This document shows positions 1 through 9,915 of a stretch of DNA of 64,000 nucleotides, piece after piece; position 1 is the stretch's first letter; each line of letters opens with the position of its first letter. The notes beneath the pieces are model-generated. The model worked only from the letters and a program-made list of their open reading frames with translations, had not been told where the DNA came from and did no database searches. The translations under genes were made by a program, and so were the position numbers. Source of the stretch: Oscheius onirici (Eukaryota > Nematoda > Chromadorea > Rhabditida > Rhabditidae); NCBI GenBank assembly GCA_932521025.1, contig OW051470.1, forward strand, positions 8,480,501 through 8,544,500, given 5' to 3'.

Positions 1-300
1 TTTAACCAATTGCCACTTTGAACAATACGATGTGCCAATCATTAAAAAAAAATAAAAGGTATTTTTTAAATTCATCGTTTCCAAACGATTATATTTTCAG
101 AGTTGGCTGTTTCTCCATTAAATGATTGAAAAACTGAAGCCCTGGATAAAGGATGGCAAGAGATCACGATAATAACTCTTCACTAATCTTCGCTCTTCAA
201 TAAAAAAATTTATTGAAAAATTGAAAATTTTATTAAAAATGTTTATAAACTGAAAGAATGTTTAATCTCTCTTGGTCAGTGACTTTAAGACATTGTTGAA

Positions 301-410
301 TACCGTAAAACCTCTATTAGAAGCCGGGGCTTCTAATTTTCAATCACCTCATTTGGGGGGGGGGCTTATAATAGAGGGGGGCTTATATTAGAGGGGGCTT
401 CCGCTTGTTT
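301..410. repeat. left terminal inverted repeat with G-rich subterminal repeats
   Basis: Terminal 25 bases pair with 2335-2359. They are followed by repeated gggggcttataatagag-type units up to the ggcttccgc stretch and a small ggcccgggacgggcc-like palindrome. Confidence 0.85.
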
Positions 411-484
411 TTCGGCCCGGGACGGGCCGAAAAACTCAGAAAATTTGCAAGGAAAAGATAGGTTTCAACGCCAATATCAAGTTT

Positions 485-2124
485 TTACCACATTTCAAAG
501 AAAATTTCAGGTTTAATCTCATTTAACTCATTTACGAAGTCGAAGTCTACTGGAGCGTCGCTATCTTCTTCGTTTCCATTTTCTTCCAGCTTCAAATCCT
601 CCAGTCTTTCGACCGCGATTTCTTCTTCGCGACATTTTTGCAGGAGTGATAGTCCAGTAGAAATCGACGCATCGTTTTTGAAACAATGAATGAGAGTGTC
701 TTCTGATCCATCAAAGGCATTTGTAATTCCGCACGATTTCAAAGATCCGGCTTTCGTTTCTTTGGACAACTGTGTCCATGCCGTATCAATCCATCCGAGA
801 TGGTTGTCCATAGTCGGAGCTCGTGGATTTCCGTCTCTCGAATCGTGAGTGAGCCAGTCTTCGTATTGCTCACGAATTTTGTTCTTGAAGGGAGCATTCC
901 ATGACACATCAGGTGCCTAAGAAAAGTAAATGTTTGTTTGAATAACACAAACCTGGATAAAACCAGTACATCCGGCCGGAACTAAGGCAGAGTCGATTTT
1001 TAAATCTTGGAGCTTCTTCATTGTAGCCTTCGACTTGTGAACGGAACATTGGTCCCATACCAACAGTCTTCTTCCAAACAAGGTGTTGCCAAGAACATGT
1101 TGTAAATATTCCGCAGTATTTTCGTCGTTCATCCAGCTTTTTCTGGGCCAGCAGAGCTCGAGCTTGTTTTTGTACTTTTCGACAATCGATTTGTCCGGCC
1201 TGACGCGAGGAAGAATCACAAATGGGCGGCATTTGAATCCGTCGTCTCGGGCAGTCAACATAACGGTAATGCAGAGTTTCTCATGTCCCGTTGTAATCAG
1301 CCGGACCTACAAGACATTTTAATGAACAAAATGAAAAAAAAATTACCTCAGACGATCCTTTTCCCGCTATTGTGGTCTTAGGTACTGGTTCAATGCTGAC
1401 GCTAGTCTCGTCCGCAGCGTAAATATGGATATAGTCGTTCTCTTTTCGTTTTTCCGCAAGTTTGAGGACGAATTGGACGACATGTCTCTCAAATTCTTCC
1501 GGAGGCTTTTGGCAGGTCGACGCCACTCACCTTGTGACCAACTTGTGTCGTTTGAGGAATTTTTCTAGCCAGCCGTTAGAAATCTGAACAACGGCTCTCA
1601 TAAAGACGCTTAAAAGTCGCTTATTTTGCATGTTGCAACAGTTAAGAGTTTATTCGCCTTCTTTTTGATGACTCGACGGCTGACACAGTGTTTCTTGGCT
1701 CGTTCCTTCTTGATCCATTCAATGAGATCCTTGTCCATAATCTCGTCTTTCAACGGCCGGCCTGCTCCGAGTAGACGCTTTCCACGATTACCTTTTTGCT
1801 CGTCCCTGAATAGTCGATTTATACAAAACAAGAAATTACTCGTACCTTTGCGAAATAACTGCACTTTTTCGGGCTCTCCATAGTCGAATTTGTCGCCTGT
1901 CCACACGGAAGTGCTTGGCAACTTGATGGTTTGAATGCTTTTCAGCGTAATCAATAGCTTCAGCCTTGAAGTCGAGTCCGTAGCACTTTCGTTTTGCTAT
2001 AGTCGCCGTCTCATTTTCTGACTAAAAGCACAATAAAACTGTAATAAGAAAAAAATCCAACCTCTTCAGCTTCAAGCGACGGCTCTTCGGCATTTTCTTC
2101 TTCGTCACATTCACGAGAAGACAT
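485..2124 (-). pseudogene. pogo-like DDE transposase with one in-frame stop
   Basis: Six exons join in frame: 2124-2062, 2021-1846, 1805-1640, 1583-1347, 1306-953 and 916-485, for 475 residues plus stop. The N-terminus has a psq-type helix-turn-helix (DFKAEAIDYAEKH...RQIRLWRARK). A Tc5/CENP-B-type DNA-binding segment follows (KRLLGAGRPLKDE...LIEWI...VSRRVI, then NGWLEKFLKRHKLV). The DDE_1 catalytic core has all three acidic residues: AADETS, LLVWDQCSVH, and the D of APDVSWN, with 35 residues between the second and third. The tail is acidic. The only defect seen is a TGA at 1529-1527, directly after KLVTR, where family members usually have Arg or Thr, so a single CGA-to-TGA change is the likely cause. 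The introns are short and conventional, so the gene is spliced like host genes. Confidence 0.85.
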
Positions 2125-2254
2125 TCTCCTTCTGCAATATGAAATAAAATCTGCTAACAGTAAAAAACAAAGAGAATAATAAAACAGCAAAGATATTGAG
2201 AAAAAACACAAAATACAACGAAATTGTAACATAAAAACGTTGAAAACCGCCAGA

Positions 2255-2359
2255 TTTGGGGGGGGGGCTTATATTAGATGGGGGCTTATAATTTTAAAGG
2301 ACCCCGTTTAGGGGGGTGGCTTATAATAGAGGGGGGCTTCAAATAGAGGTTTTACGGTA
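2255..2359. repeat. right terminal inverted repeat with G-rich subterminal repeats
   Basis: Contains ggggggcttatattagatg, gggggtggcttataatagag and the terminal tttgaagcc-type motif in inverted orientation to the left end. Confidence 0.85.
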
Positions 2360-2470
2360 TCTTCTCGAGGTCTTTTTACCCTCATTAATAGCAAAAAGAA
2401 TCCGGTCTATTTCCTCGGCTGTCAGAGGAAAAAGAGACAGCAGGGCATTTAAGGGGACATACTCTGTGTG

Positions 2471-3260
2471 ACGTTACTTTCCCCTCTAAATCGTGGATAG
2501 ATCAATATGCAGATCTTTCGGTTTTTGAATGTTTATATACCCAGATATGACGCAGCCGGTTTTAACCAGCCATTGTTCACGTTCTTTGTTTCGCGCGCAT
2601 TTCGAAATCTTACGAGATACACCTGGCAGCATTCAAATTCTCCTTTCATTTTGCTCATTTTCTGTTTCTAACTCTCTTTTTCTTGTCAAACAATCTTATT
2701 TTCAGCATGTTCCTTATGTAAACATGATTTTGCTACTGGTCAGCTTTAAGTTATGCTGGAGGTTTGATTCACAAAAATATTAAATAACGCAGTTACAGAC
2801 CCATAAAAGGACTTCATCTTAGCCGTTCCTTACATGGACTGGATTTATACGTCTATGTTTACTACAGGCCTTTTGAGAAATACAATTGGATGATTCACGA
2901 AAAGTATCCATATTTTTGATCTATATTTTAACTTCAAACTTTAGAATCAACTACCTGGACTGGTAAAATTGACTGTTATTTCAAGAACGTTTAGTTTATA
3001 AACTCAAAAGCGAGACCCGAAAATTAAAAGTAACATTACATGCTTCGTCTGTCTCAGAAAGAACTTCCCCTTCGAAAAGTTTTGAGTTTTACCGTCAGTT
3101 TTCACTTTTTATAATTAGGCTGCTAATTTTCAGAGAACCTTAGACGAAACCACCATTATTGAAGTCCTCAAAAAGAACAAACCACTTCAGTAAAATTGTC
3201 ATAAACCCCATAAGCTTGGAAAGTTATAGTAAAAATAAGTTAAATAACTATCTTTATGAA
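2471..3260. other. intergenic, no gene seen
   Basis: AT-rich sequence with no convincing exon. The 84-codon open frame at 2529-2783 has no recognisable domain. Part of this is the 3' untranslated region of the minus-strand Hsp70-family gene. Confidence 0.5.
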
Positions 3261-5428
3261 CTAAAAGAAAGTTTTACCCGTCTTGATTCGTGACATTATG
3301 ACATCGTTGAGTATCTTCTCGAGACTACTTCTTCCCTCATCTACGGCAAATGACGTCTCTTTCTGTCCACTCGATTGTTCGATGCAGGTAATTTGCTTGA
3401 GGATCCGATCTCTTTCCTCGACCGTCAGAATCAGTTCTAGCTGAAAAATAGCTGTGATATATCTAAGTTGACTCCACCTTCATCTCTTCGGCCTTTTCTT
3501 TGATAGTCTTGACGAAACTAAGAGCTTCTTCCCGCTCCTCGCCTCGTGAACTATCCAACCCGTCGTTTTTTTTGACATCATATGGCTTTGGATGACAGAT
3601 ACTGTTGCTAATGTCAACTGAAACTATCCTTCCCGATTTTGTGTTGGTTAGGTTTACATCAAGCTGGGCACTTTGGCCGAGAGTGAGCTTTATCTGAAAT
3701 GAATTGATGTGGGGTCTAGAGGCAGAGACTTATACTTACATTGATAACTTGAGCTTCACAACCTCCCAAAATGTCTTCCAGCTGAACTGTAGCCAAAGTT
3801 TTCGTCACATTTCCAAAACAGTCGACTTCCACGAATTTCAGACTACTCCCGTGGTTCTTCTCCAGCATCTGCTCAACTTCGACGGGGAAACTGGTCTCTG
3901 CCGCTACTAACGTTTTCACAGTTCCTAAACGAACAAATTTAAAGGAAAGTGGAGTCTTTTACCGTCGGATTGTAAGTATCCTATGGAAGTTCCGACAATG
4001 TCTTGAAATTGGACTTGTTGGTCTGCCAGCAGTGCTGCTCCGAGCATGGTCTTGTCCTGTCTTTGGCTATCACACTGTATAGGTTTTCCTTTGAAAATTT
4101 GCTCGAAATATTCTCGAATCATCGATAATCCACTGGAACCTCCGGTCAATAAGACTTCGTCTATCTGAAAACTGAGTGATTGTAGGTTAGAATGAGCCGA
4201 GTTGTTTCGACTAAAGTCTTGCTCAAATAACTTTTTGGCAGTTGTCTTTAGTTAAACTCACATCTTTCTCACTGAGCTTCGCTCTATTCAGAGCTTCTAT
4301 CACCAATTTATCCAGTTCCGCTTGAAGGTCTTGGAGACACAACTTTTGGATCAGCTCCCTTGAGACATTTTCGTGAACGGTAACATCCGGAAAGAGATTT
4401 GTTAGATGAATGATAGTTGATGGAACTATGGAAACAATCTGTTTGGCTAGACGAACAGAATCCAGAATGCTCCCGAGAGCGCTCAGAGAACTGTCCAAAT
4501 CGAGATCGTAATGTTCTTTCAACTGAATTTTGACTTGTCTTTGAAAAATGTCTCTGATAATACCAGAGTTTTGATGAATTTCAAAAGTTTGTGATCTATA
4601 GTATCTCCACTAAAGCTTCTTGAACCAACGGTAGTCAAAACTTGCAGTCGACCGGATTCCATTGAGACGATAGCGAGACTGACACAGCTACTGCCCATAT
4701 CCACTACAAAAAGAGTTTTCTGAAAAATTACTGTCACTTCCACACGTTCTTTCAGCATACCTTTTTCCCAGAAAGTTCCGGAAAATGTCCTACTGCTGCC
4801 GCTGCTGTCGAGTTCACAAATCCATGTAGCGTAAACTGATGTCCATCTCTAATTGCCGCCTTCATTTGGATTCGATTGTACAAAGACATGCTGCTGGGAA
4901 CGCAGAGAAAAACTTTCTGGAAACTGAAATTCGTGAACATGAAAAAATCTTACTAACTTTAATTGATTCTTTGTAGCGTGAACATGCGTTCTCGACCATA
5001 TGTTTGACAAAAATCATAATAATTTCTTCGGGTGAAACACTCTTTTCTTCTATTTGAATGCTCGCTGAGCCGTCCGAGTCAATTTTGATCTCGAATGGTA
5101 GGTTTTCAAGAATCGAGGGCAATTGGGGAGCTGTATCTCCAAAAAGAAGAGTGTGACCTGGAATTTTGACAGAAAAATAACAAAAAAAAACTTACTGAAA
5201 ATTGTGTTTGACGGATCCTTGACCAGATATTTCTTGGCGTTATTTCCCACAATATTCTTAGAATCGTCAAAGTAAGCAATCGAAGGCACAGAATTTTCCC
5301 CTGACACGTATATTTGAAGAAAATCAACAAAAACCTGAAGTAGAAGGAACAATTTCCGGATTTCCACCAACTATAGCAGCTGCTCGACAATTTGAGTTTC
5401 CAATATCGAAGACAAGAAATTTTGGCAT
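3261..5428 (-). CDS. divergent Hsp70-family protein, possibly HSPA14/Ssz-like
   Basis: Ten exons join in frame: 5428-5335, 5300-5196, 5157-4958, 4916-4761, 4719-4564, 4522-4232, 4164-3963, 3924-3740, 3693-3478 and 3440-3261, for 594 residues. The actin-like ATPase fold is recognisable: a phosphate-1 loop FDIGNSNCRAA (canonical DLGTT), NTAAAAVG-type second loop (NSTAAAAVGH), VVDMGSSCVSLAI as phosphate 2, and EVLLTGGSSGLSMIREYF as the adenosine motif. The substrate-binding half and an acidic helical C-terminus follow. The sequence is far from cytosolic Hsp70, BiP or mitochondrial Hsp70. Overall layout and the VVDMGSS/LTGGSS segments resemble HSPA14, the ribosome-associated type that hardly hydrolyses ATP. 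No signal peptide and no KDEL-type tail are seen, so the location is probably cytosolic. The start lies 7 bases after a TTTTTTAG acceptor. Confidence 0.8.
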
Positions 5429-5617
5429 CTCGTACCTAAAAAATAAATGTAAAAGCCACGTAAAGTGAAGTACATCAAGTAATGAAAAATCGCTTTTGAA
5501 GCAAATGTTTATTTTCAAGCCATTTTCGCTAGCACGCCACGCTTTTTTACGTACAGAATTTCGTTCTCCTTGTTTATTTGCCGTTCCCACCAGAACTTTT
5601 TTACTTTTCAGGGTAAA
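5429..5617. promoter_or_regulatory. divergent promoter between Hsp70-like and forkhead-like genes
   Basis: Only 189 bases separate the two start codons, and each gene has its own trans-splice-type acceptor inside this interval (TTTTTTAG on minus, acttttcag on plus). The two genes must share promoter sequence. No specific factor site is claimed. Confidence 0.55.
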
Positions 5618-7240
5618 ATGACTGAAATGGCGGAAGTTAAAAAGGAAGAACCGGGACAAGGAATAAAGCGTCCGGCTCCAATTGGTTAGTTCTAAATAAA
5701 AAATTGTTGTGAATTTCCTTTTCAGAAAACCGTGTGTTCGAGGAAGAAGAAATGCCCATTTTCTCGAAAAAGCCCAAAGTCATGTACAAAAATCCGCGAA
5801 AGAAGAATAAACTGGAGGCTGTGAATGGGCTAGACGCGACGCCAAAAGAAGAAAATTCAGCGGACCCTGGATGTTCTTTTGCAGCTCCTGAGTGTCCTCC
5901 AGGTAACAAATATGTAATTTTTGGAACCAATTATATATTTTTTTTATTTAAAAAAATTATTTAGTTTTAATCTTGGTTTAAAAAATAGATTTTTAACTTC
6001 CAAAATTGCAACTCTGTTTTCATTCAAAATTTTTCAGAAGCCAGCCCGTCCGAGAAGAGAAAGCCCAAATTGAACTACCGTCAGCTGAGCTTTCTAGCTA
6101 TGAAAAATGCCAATTACATTCCAATGCAAACGGGACAAATCTGTGATTTCATTGAGTAAGTATTCCCTTTTTTTAAATATTGAAGTCATTTTTTTCACAG
6201 AAAAATATTTCCCTATTACGCCCAGCAGGATCCTAGGAGCAAGCTCATATGGAAGAATGCTTTGACCAGTGCTGTGAGAACCGGCAAATGTGATGAGGGT
6301 CTTTTCACAACTGTAATTTCGAGTTTTTATTAAAATTACTATTTGTTTGTTCAGAGTTCTGTCAACGGAAGCGGACTGAGAATGTTCTACGGGATGAGAA
6401 CGGATCGCATTGACCAGCTCGAAGCTCAGGTCAAGAAATGGAAGAAACAGTTCACCAAGGAGAATTTCAAGGACAGCGGAGCCTGTACATATGGTGAACT
6501 TATCTTTTAAGTCGACCATCAATATTTTCAGAAGAACTCGACGCGGTTTGTAACGGAACAGTCGGAGCCGAGTCCGTGATTGGAAATGTCGGTGAGCACA
6601 TTGAACGCTGGAAGAAGTCTCAGCTCTCTGGCTCTACTCTCGAAGATTACGATGCTCTGGGTAAAATTAATTTGCTGTTTGTACATTTTCCATATTTTTC
6701 AGAGAGGCAACGTGCTCAGACCAAAATCAATGAGACGGATCCCGAAGATCTAGTTTTGACCGAAAGTGAGGAACGTGCCCTGGCCAAAACTGCGAACAAA
6801 AATGTTTGTAAGTGCCGCCACTTTAGCTTTGTACACTTTTCAAATTTCAGCTATCATTTGCCCGATCTGCGACGTGAAGATGAACACAAAGTCATTTGGA
6901 CGACACATGAAGGGAATTCATGGCCTCACTCAGGAGAATCTTCTCCGTCATAGGCTCGAACTTCAGAATCAGAGAAGTCAGAGGGCGGAAGGGACTGAAC
7001 CGGATCCGATTCATTGCAGAAAATGTGGAAAGCAGGTCACTTCCCATGTTATGCTCTCAGTTCATGAGATCAATTGCGACGGAAGTGTTAGGACTGGTTA
7101 GGATATATTCTAAAATATCTAGTAAAACTTCAGGCCAAGACGATTCCGAAAGCGGTTCCTATGAAGAGGAGGAGGATCCCGATTTTGTCCACGAGTACGT
7201 GAAGGAAGAAGAAGAATATGATGATCTCAATTTTCTGTAG
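5618..7240 (+). CDS. forkhead-like winged helix plus C2H2 zinc-finger protein
   Basis: Nine exons join in frame: 5618-5684, 5726-5902, 6038-6155, 6201-6312, 6355-6493, 6532-6660, 6703-6807, 6851-7096 and 7134-7240, for 399 residues. The start follows ttttcag by six bases. A basic N-terminus contains KKPK-type nuclear localisation stretches and a KKEE sumoylation-type motif. Residues about 88-160 match the forkhead pattern: LNYRQLSFLAMKNA (PYSYIALI.MAI), then ICDFIEKIFPYYAQQD (IY.WI...FPYYR.N), then LIWKNALTS (RWQNSIRH). The recognition helix has lost the usual Arg-His. C-terminal to it are a C2H2 finger (ICPICDVKM...FGRHMKGIHG) and a C2HC-like finger (HCRKCGKQV...HEINC), then an acidic tail. 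It is likely a nuclear DNA- or chromatin-binding protein. I do not know a named orthologue. Confidence 0.75.
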
Positions 7241-7330
7241 ATCTGCCGGCCTTTTCACTTAATCTTCTTGCAAGCAATATCATATAGTAGTCACAAAATG
7301 AATTGTTACACTTAAACAACTCGACTGGTA

Positions 7331-8144
7331 TCAGAATAGGTTACTATACTTCTGGTTCATGTCTGCTTGGAAGTCGCGATCGTAGGCAGACCAGCCGAAG
7401 GTCTAGGCATTTTGTTGTTCCAATAAAAAAAGGTCTTACCAGATTACTGCCAGAGGGATCCTTTCCTTTTAGAGACTGAGCCAAGGCGCGCATCTTTCCG
7501 TAGAAGAGCTCATGTTTCGAAAAATCAGCAATCTGTGAAAGATATGTGGCAGAGACATTGTTACTGACCTCCAGGACTCCCAACTCCATAAAATCAAGAA
7601 ATATACTGCCACCGACGTCATTTCCGTGTTTTTCGGCATCCAGCATCCAGATCATTGGTACTAACTGAACCAAAAGTTCTGATATTCAAATTATCTAACC
7701 TTCTTAGCCTGTGCCTCTGTAAGGTAGTTGTCCTTCTGAAGCCATGGCAAAAGTGTCTGCGCAATAAATTTCTTCATGTCCTCACGCAGATCAACAAACT
7801 CTTGCGCTTTCTTTACGCCATAGGTTTTATTGTCGTAGAGAGTATAAGTCGGAGAGGTAACGTTTCCCTAGAATATTTGGATTTTGATCTGAAATGTTTT
7901 TCTTACAGCTTTCTTGTTAGTAATAGCCCAGCTTTGGATTCTATCCTTACGCGCCTTGGCAGTTGTGTCGCTGTTCATTCCGTTGACCAGCTAAAATGGG
8001 GAAATATGAATGTTAGAAGGTACTCACAGCCAGAAGATTGTCATCCGTTGCATGAGGGAAAAAATTGGACATCTGAGGAATTGTATACTTTTGGGCTGCG
8101 GTCCATTGAAGAAAGAGAACGGCGACCAGTACCAGTGTCCGCAT
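7331..8144 (-). CDS. small secreted protein, unknown family
   Basis: Six exons join in frame: 8144-8028, 7990-7907, 7867-7700, 7664-7569, 7532-7440 and 7402-7331, for 209 residues. It begins with a clear signal peptide (MRTLVLVAVLFLQWTAAQ). The mature part is mainly helical and charged, with two N-glycosylation sequons early (NVT, NKT), segments such as LREDMKKFIAQTLLPWL and MIWMLDAEKHGND, and few or no cysteines. Size and helical character recall nematode secreted families such as SXP/RAL-2 (DUF148), but I see no diagnostic motif and do not assign it. It ends 91 bases from the convergent forkhead-like gene. Confidence 0.7.
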
Positions 8145-9611
8145 TTTGTCGAAACTGATTGGACGGATAGAGGACGAACTCGACTGGATTACCGATAGAG
8201 GATTTGCAGTTTTACAGAGCAAAAGGTGCGGATCAGAGAGCAAGGATCAACTCTTTCCTAGAATACAGGAAGTGCTATTAATCAATGTGGAATCTCTTGA
8301 CTAACCCATAACTTCCCACATTTTGTTCCCAAGTCTGGATTTCATCCCGTTTTGTCCAGTCGGCAGTATACAACGGATTTTCTCCACCAGAAAACTGCTT
8401 TGAAGTGCAGATGAAATTTGATAGGCCGGTCTTCCAGACTGGATCTACTATACTAGAAGGACGGAAATGAGTAGTAGCCTAATGCTTTGTTTGCTTTCAT
8501 TTGACGAAATTTGCTGAGTCAGTTTCGCCTGCACCAATACATTCTGGAACAAACTCCGTCTTCACAACCCCCTCGTTTTTACCTTCCCCTTCTTTCATCA
8601 TCTTCCTGCCTTCAAAATCCAATCCGAGACATCATTTAGCATGCTGTCGTCTTGGTCTTCTTCCATTTCCTGGCACCCAATCCAAAGTATTAGGTTTCCT
8701 CTTCAATTCAAAGCGAGATTTGTCTTTGATGGCTAAGTAGGAGTACAAACAGACAAAAAAGGTCTGGGCCGGACTGAAAGTGCACAGTGCAAAAGGGGTT
8801 TATGACTCATACTCGTGGGAGGAAAAGGGTTAACCAAATAGGGGTAAACCAAGTTCAATCAAGTTTTTCTACTCGAGATAGGCGGAAGTGAGCTGTGATT
8901 AACTCTGGAAGTGACTCTTCCGGCTTATATAGGAACGTTAAGAACTGGTGTACAAGTAATATTTAGGATAAAGATCACTCTTCGTGCGAGTTAGCTAATA
9001 AAAACAACCGATTCCATCCCAATTACCCAGTAGGCGTTAGACTGGAAAGGATATAATGAAAAGAGAAGGCACAACATGCGTCACACACCCTTCTCCCTCT
9101 TTCTACTACACTCATCAGCCAGATTAGACTCGTCTCCTGAAGTTGACCTTAGTGAAGTGAGAGAGAACATAACCAATTCCACGAGACCGATCCAATCTGC
9201 TCCAATCTCGCGTGTGTTTACGCTGTTACAGCACCCAAAAAGACGAGACGAAAATTTGGACGACAACTATCAAATTACAAGGAGGACGTCGTCGTGGTCC
9301 TAGCATTAGTTTTGGCTTAGATGCCTTCCCAGTGTCTAATTGGCGCTTTTTGATGCGTGCTCACTCATTTTCTTATTCTTTTTTTTCTGTTCTGAGAAAG
9401 TATCCGGAATTAGCAATTCGTCCTCTCTTCGATATTATGCCACCCACTATGGGAGCACATCCTTCTTCTCGTCCTGATTAAGATGCGTTCCGATTGCACT
9501 TTTGGACTTAAGGTTTACTGGTTCTGAATGTTTTAGGATCTTGCCTAAAATTTCTTGTTAAGTTCTTTTAATTTATGCACTAGACAACCCAAATGTTCCG
9601 CCCTGACAGTG

Positions 9612-9703
9612 AAATTTGAATACAGCACTAAAATAACCGGATTCCGTCATAGAGTAGAAATTTGAATACAGCACTAAAATAACCGGATTCCGTCATAGAG
9701 TAG
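9612..9703. repeat. tandem duplication, 46-base unit, two copies
   Basis: The unit starting aaatttgaatacagcactaa is present at 9612-9657 and again at 9658-9703 with essentially no differences, so it is recent. Confidence 0.9.
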
Positions 9704-9893
9704 AGATTCGTCTCGAGAATGTTTGTCACATCTTCTTCCTTCTTTTTAACAAACAAATTATTCGAGGAGAACCGCATAAACAGAAACAGGGCTCCCTGAC
9801 ACCCCGGAGCCAATTGCTCTGTTTTTCGACCGTGACTCCTCTTGACTCCATTTCCTCCGGAATCACCTCCTCTAATCCACTCACTCTCCTCGA

Positions 9894-9915
9894 AGAGAGA
9901 GAGAGAGAGAGAGAG
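9894..9915. repeat. GA dinucleotide microsatellite
   Basis: About eleven uninterrupted GA units. Confidence 0.95.

Larger units (their letters stand above)
301..2359 (-). mobile_element. pogo/Tigger-like DNA transposon, near full length
   Basis: The element begins TACCGTAAAACCTCTATTAG and ends with the inverted complement of almost the same sequence, with one mismatch in about 25 bases. TA stands at both borders, as expected for Tc1/mariner/pogo target duplication. Inside the termini are G-rich subterminal direct repeats of the type gggggcttata-atagag on both sides. It carries one transposase gene on the minus strand with an almost intact reading frame and a full DDE triad, so the copy is young. 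The paralogous Hsp70 exon shows the empty TA site. Confidence 0.9.
241..2470 (-). pseudogene. decayed Hsp70 C-terminal exon split by a transposon
   Basis: Two short stretches, about 250-300 and 2360-2455, flank the transposon and together match the last exon of the intact Hsp70-family gene (3261-3440). Reading leftwards on the minus strand they give LTAEEIDRIL, against LTVEERDRIL in the intact gene. Around the insertion the intact gene reads cgttgagTAtcttctcgag and the fragment reads ttgaaTA, transposon, TAtcttctcgag. Relative to the intact gene the fragment lacks a segment and carries a one-base deletion just before the insertion point, so it was probably already non-functional. No upstream exons of this copy are in the window. 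Its 3' end may still be encoded, because a stop follows shortly after the left junction. Confidence 0.7.

Noticed and set aside
2529-2783. 84-codon open frame between transposon and Hsp70-like gene
   Set aside because: No family resemblance and no splice context; could be decayed flank of the duplicated Hsp70 fragment, but I cannot align it.
7655-8158. 167-codon plus-strand frame
   Set aside because: Antisense shadow of the secreted-protein gene on the minus strand, whose exons join cleanly.
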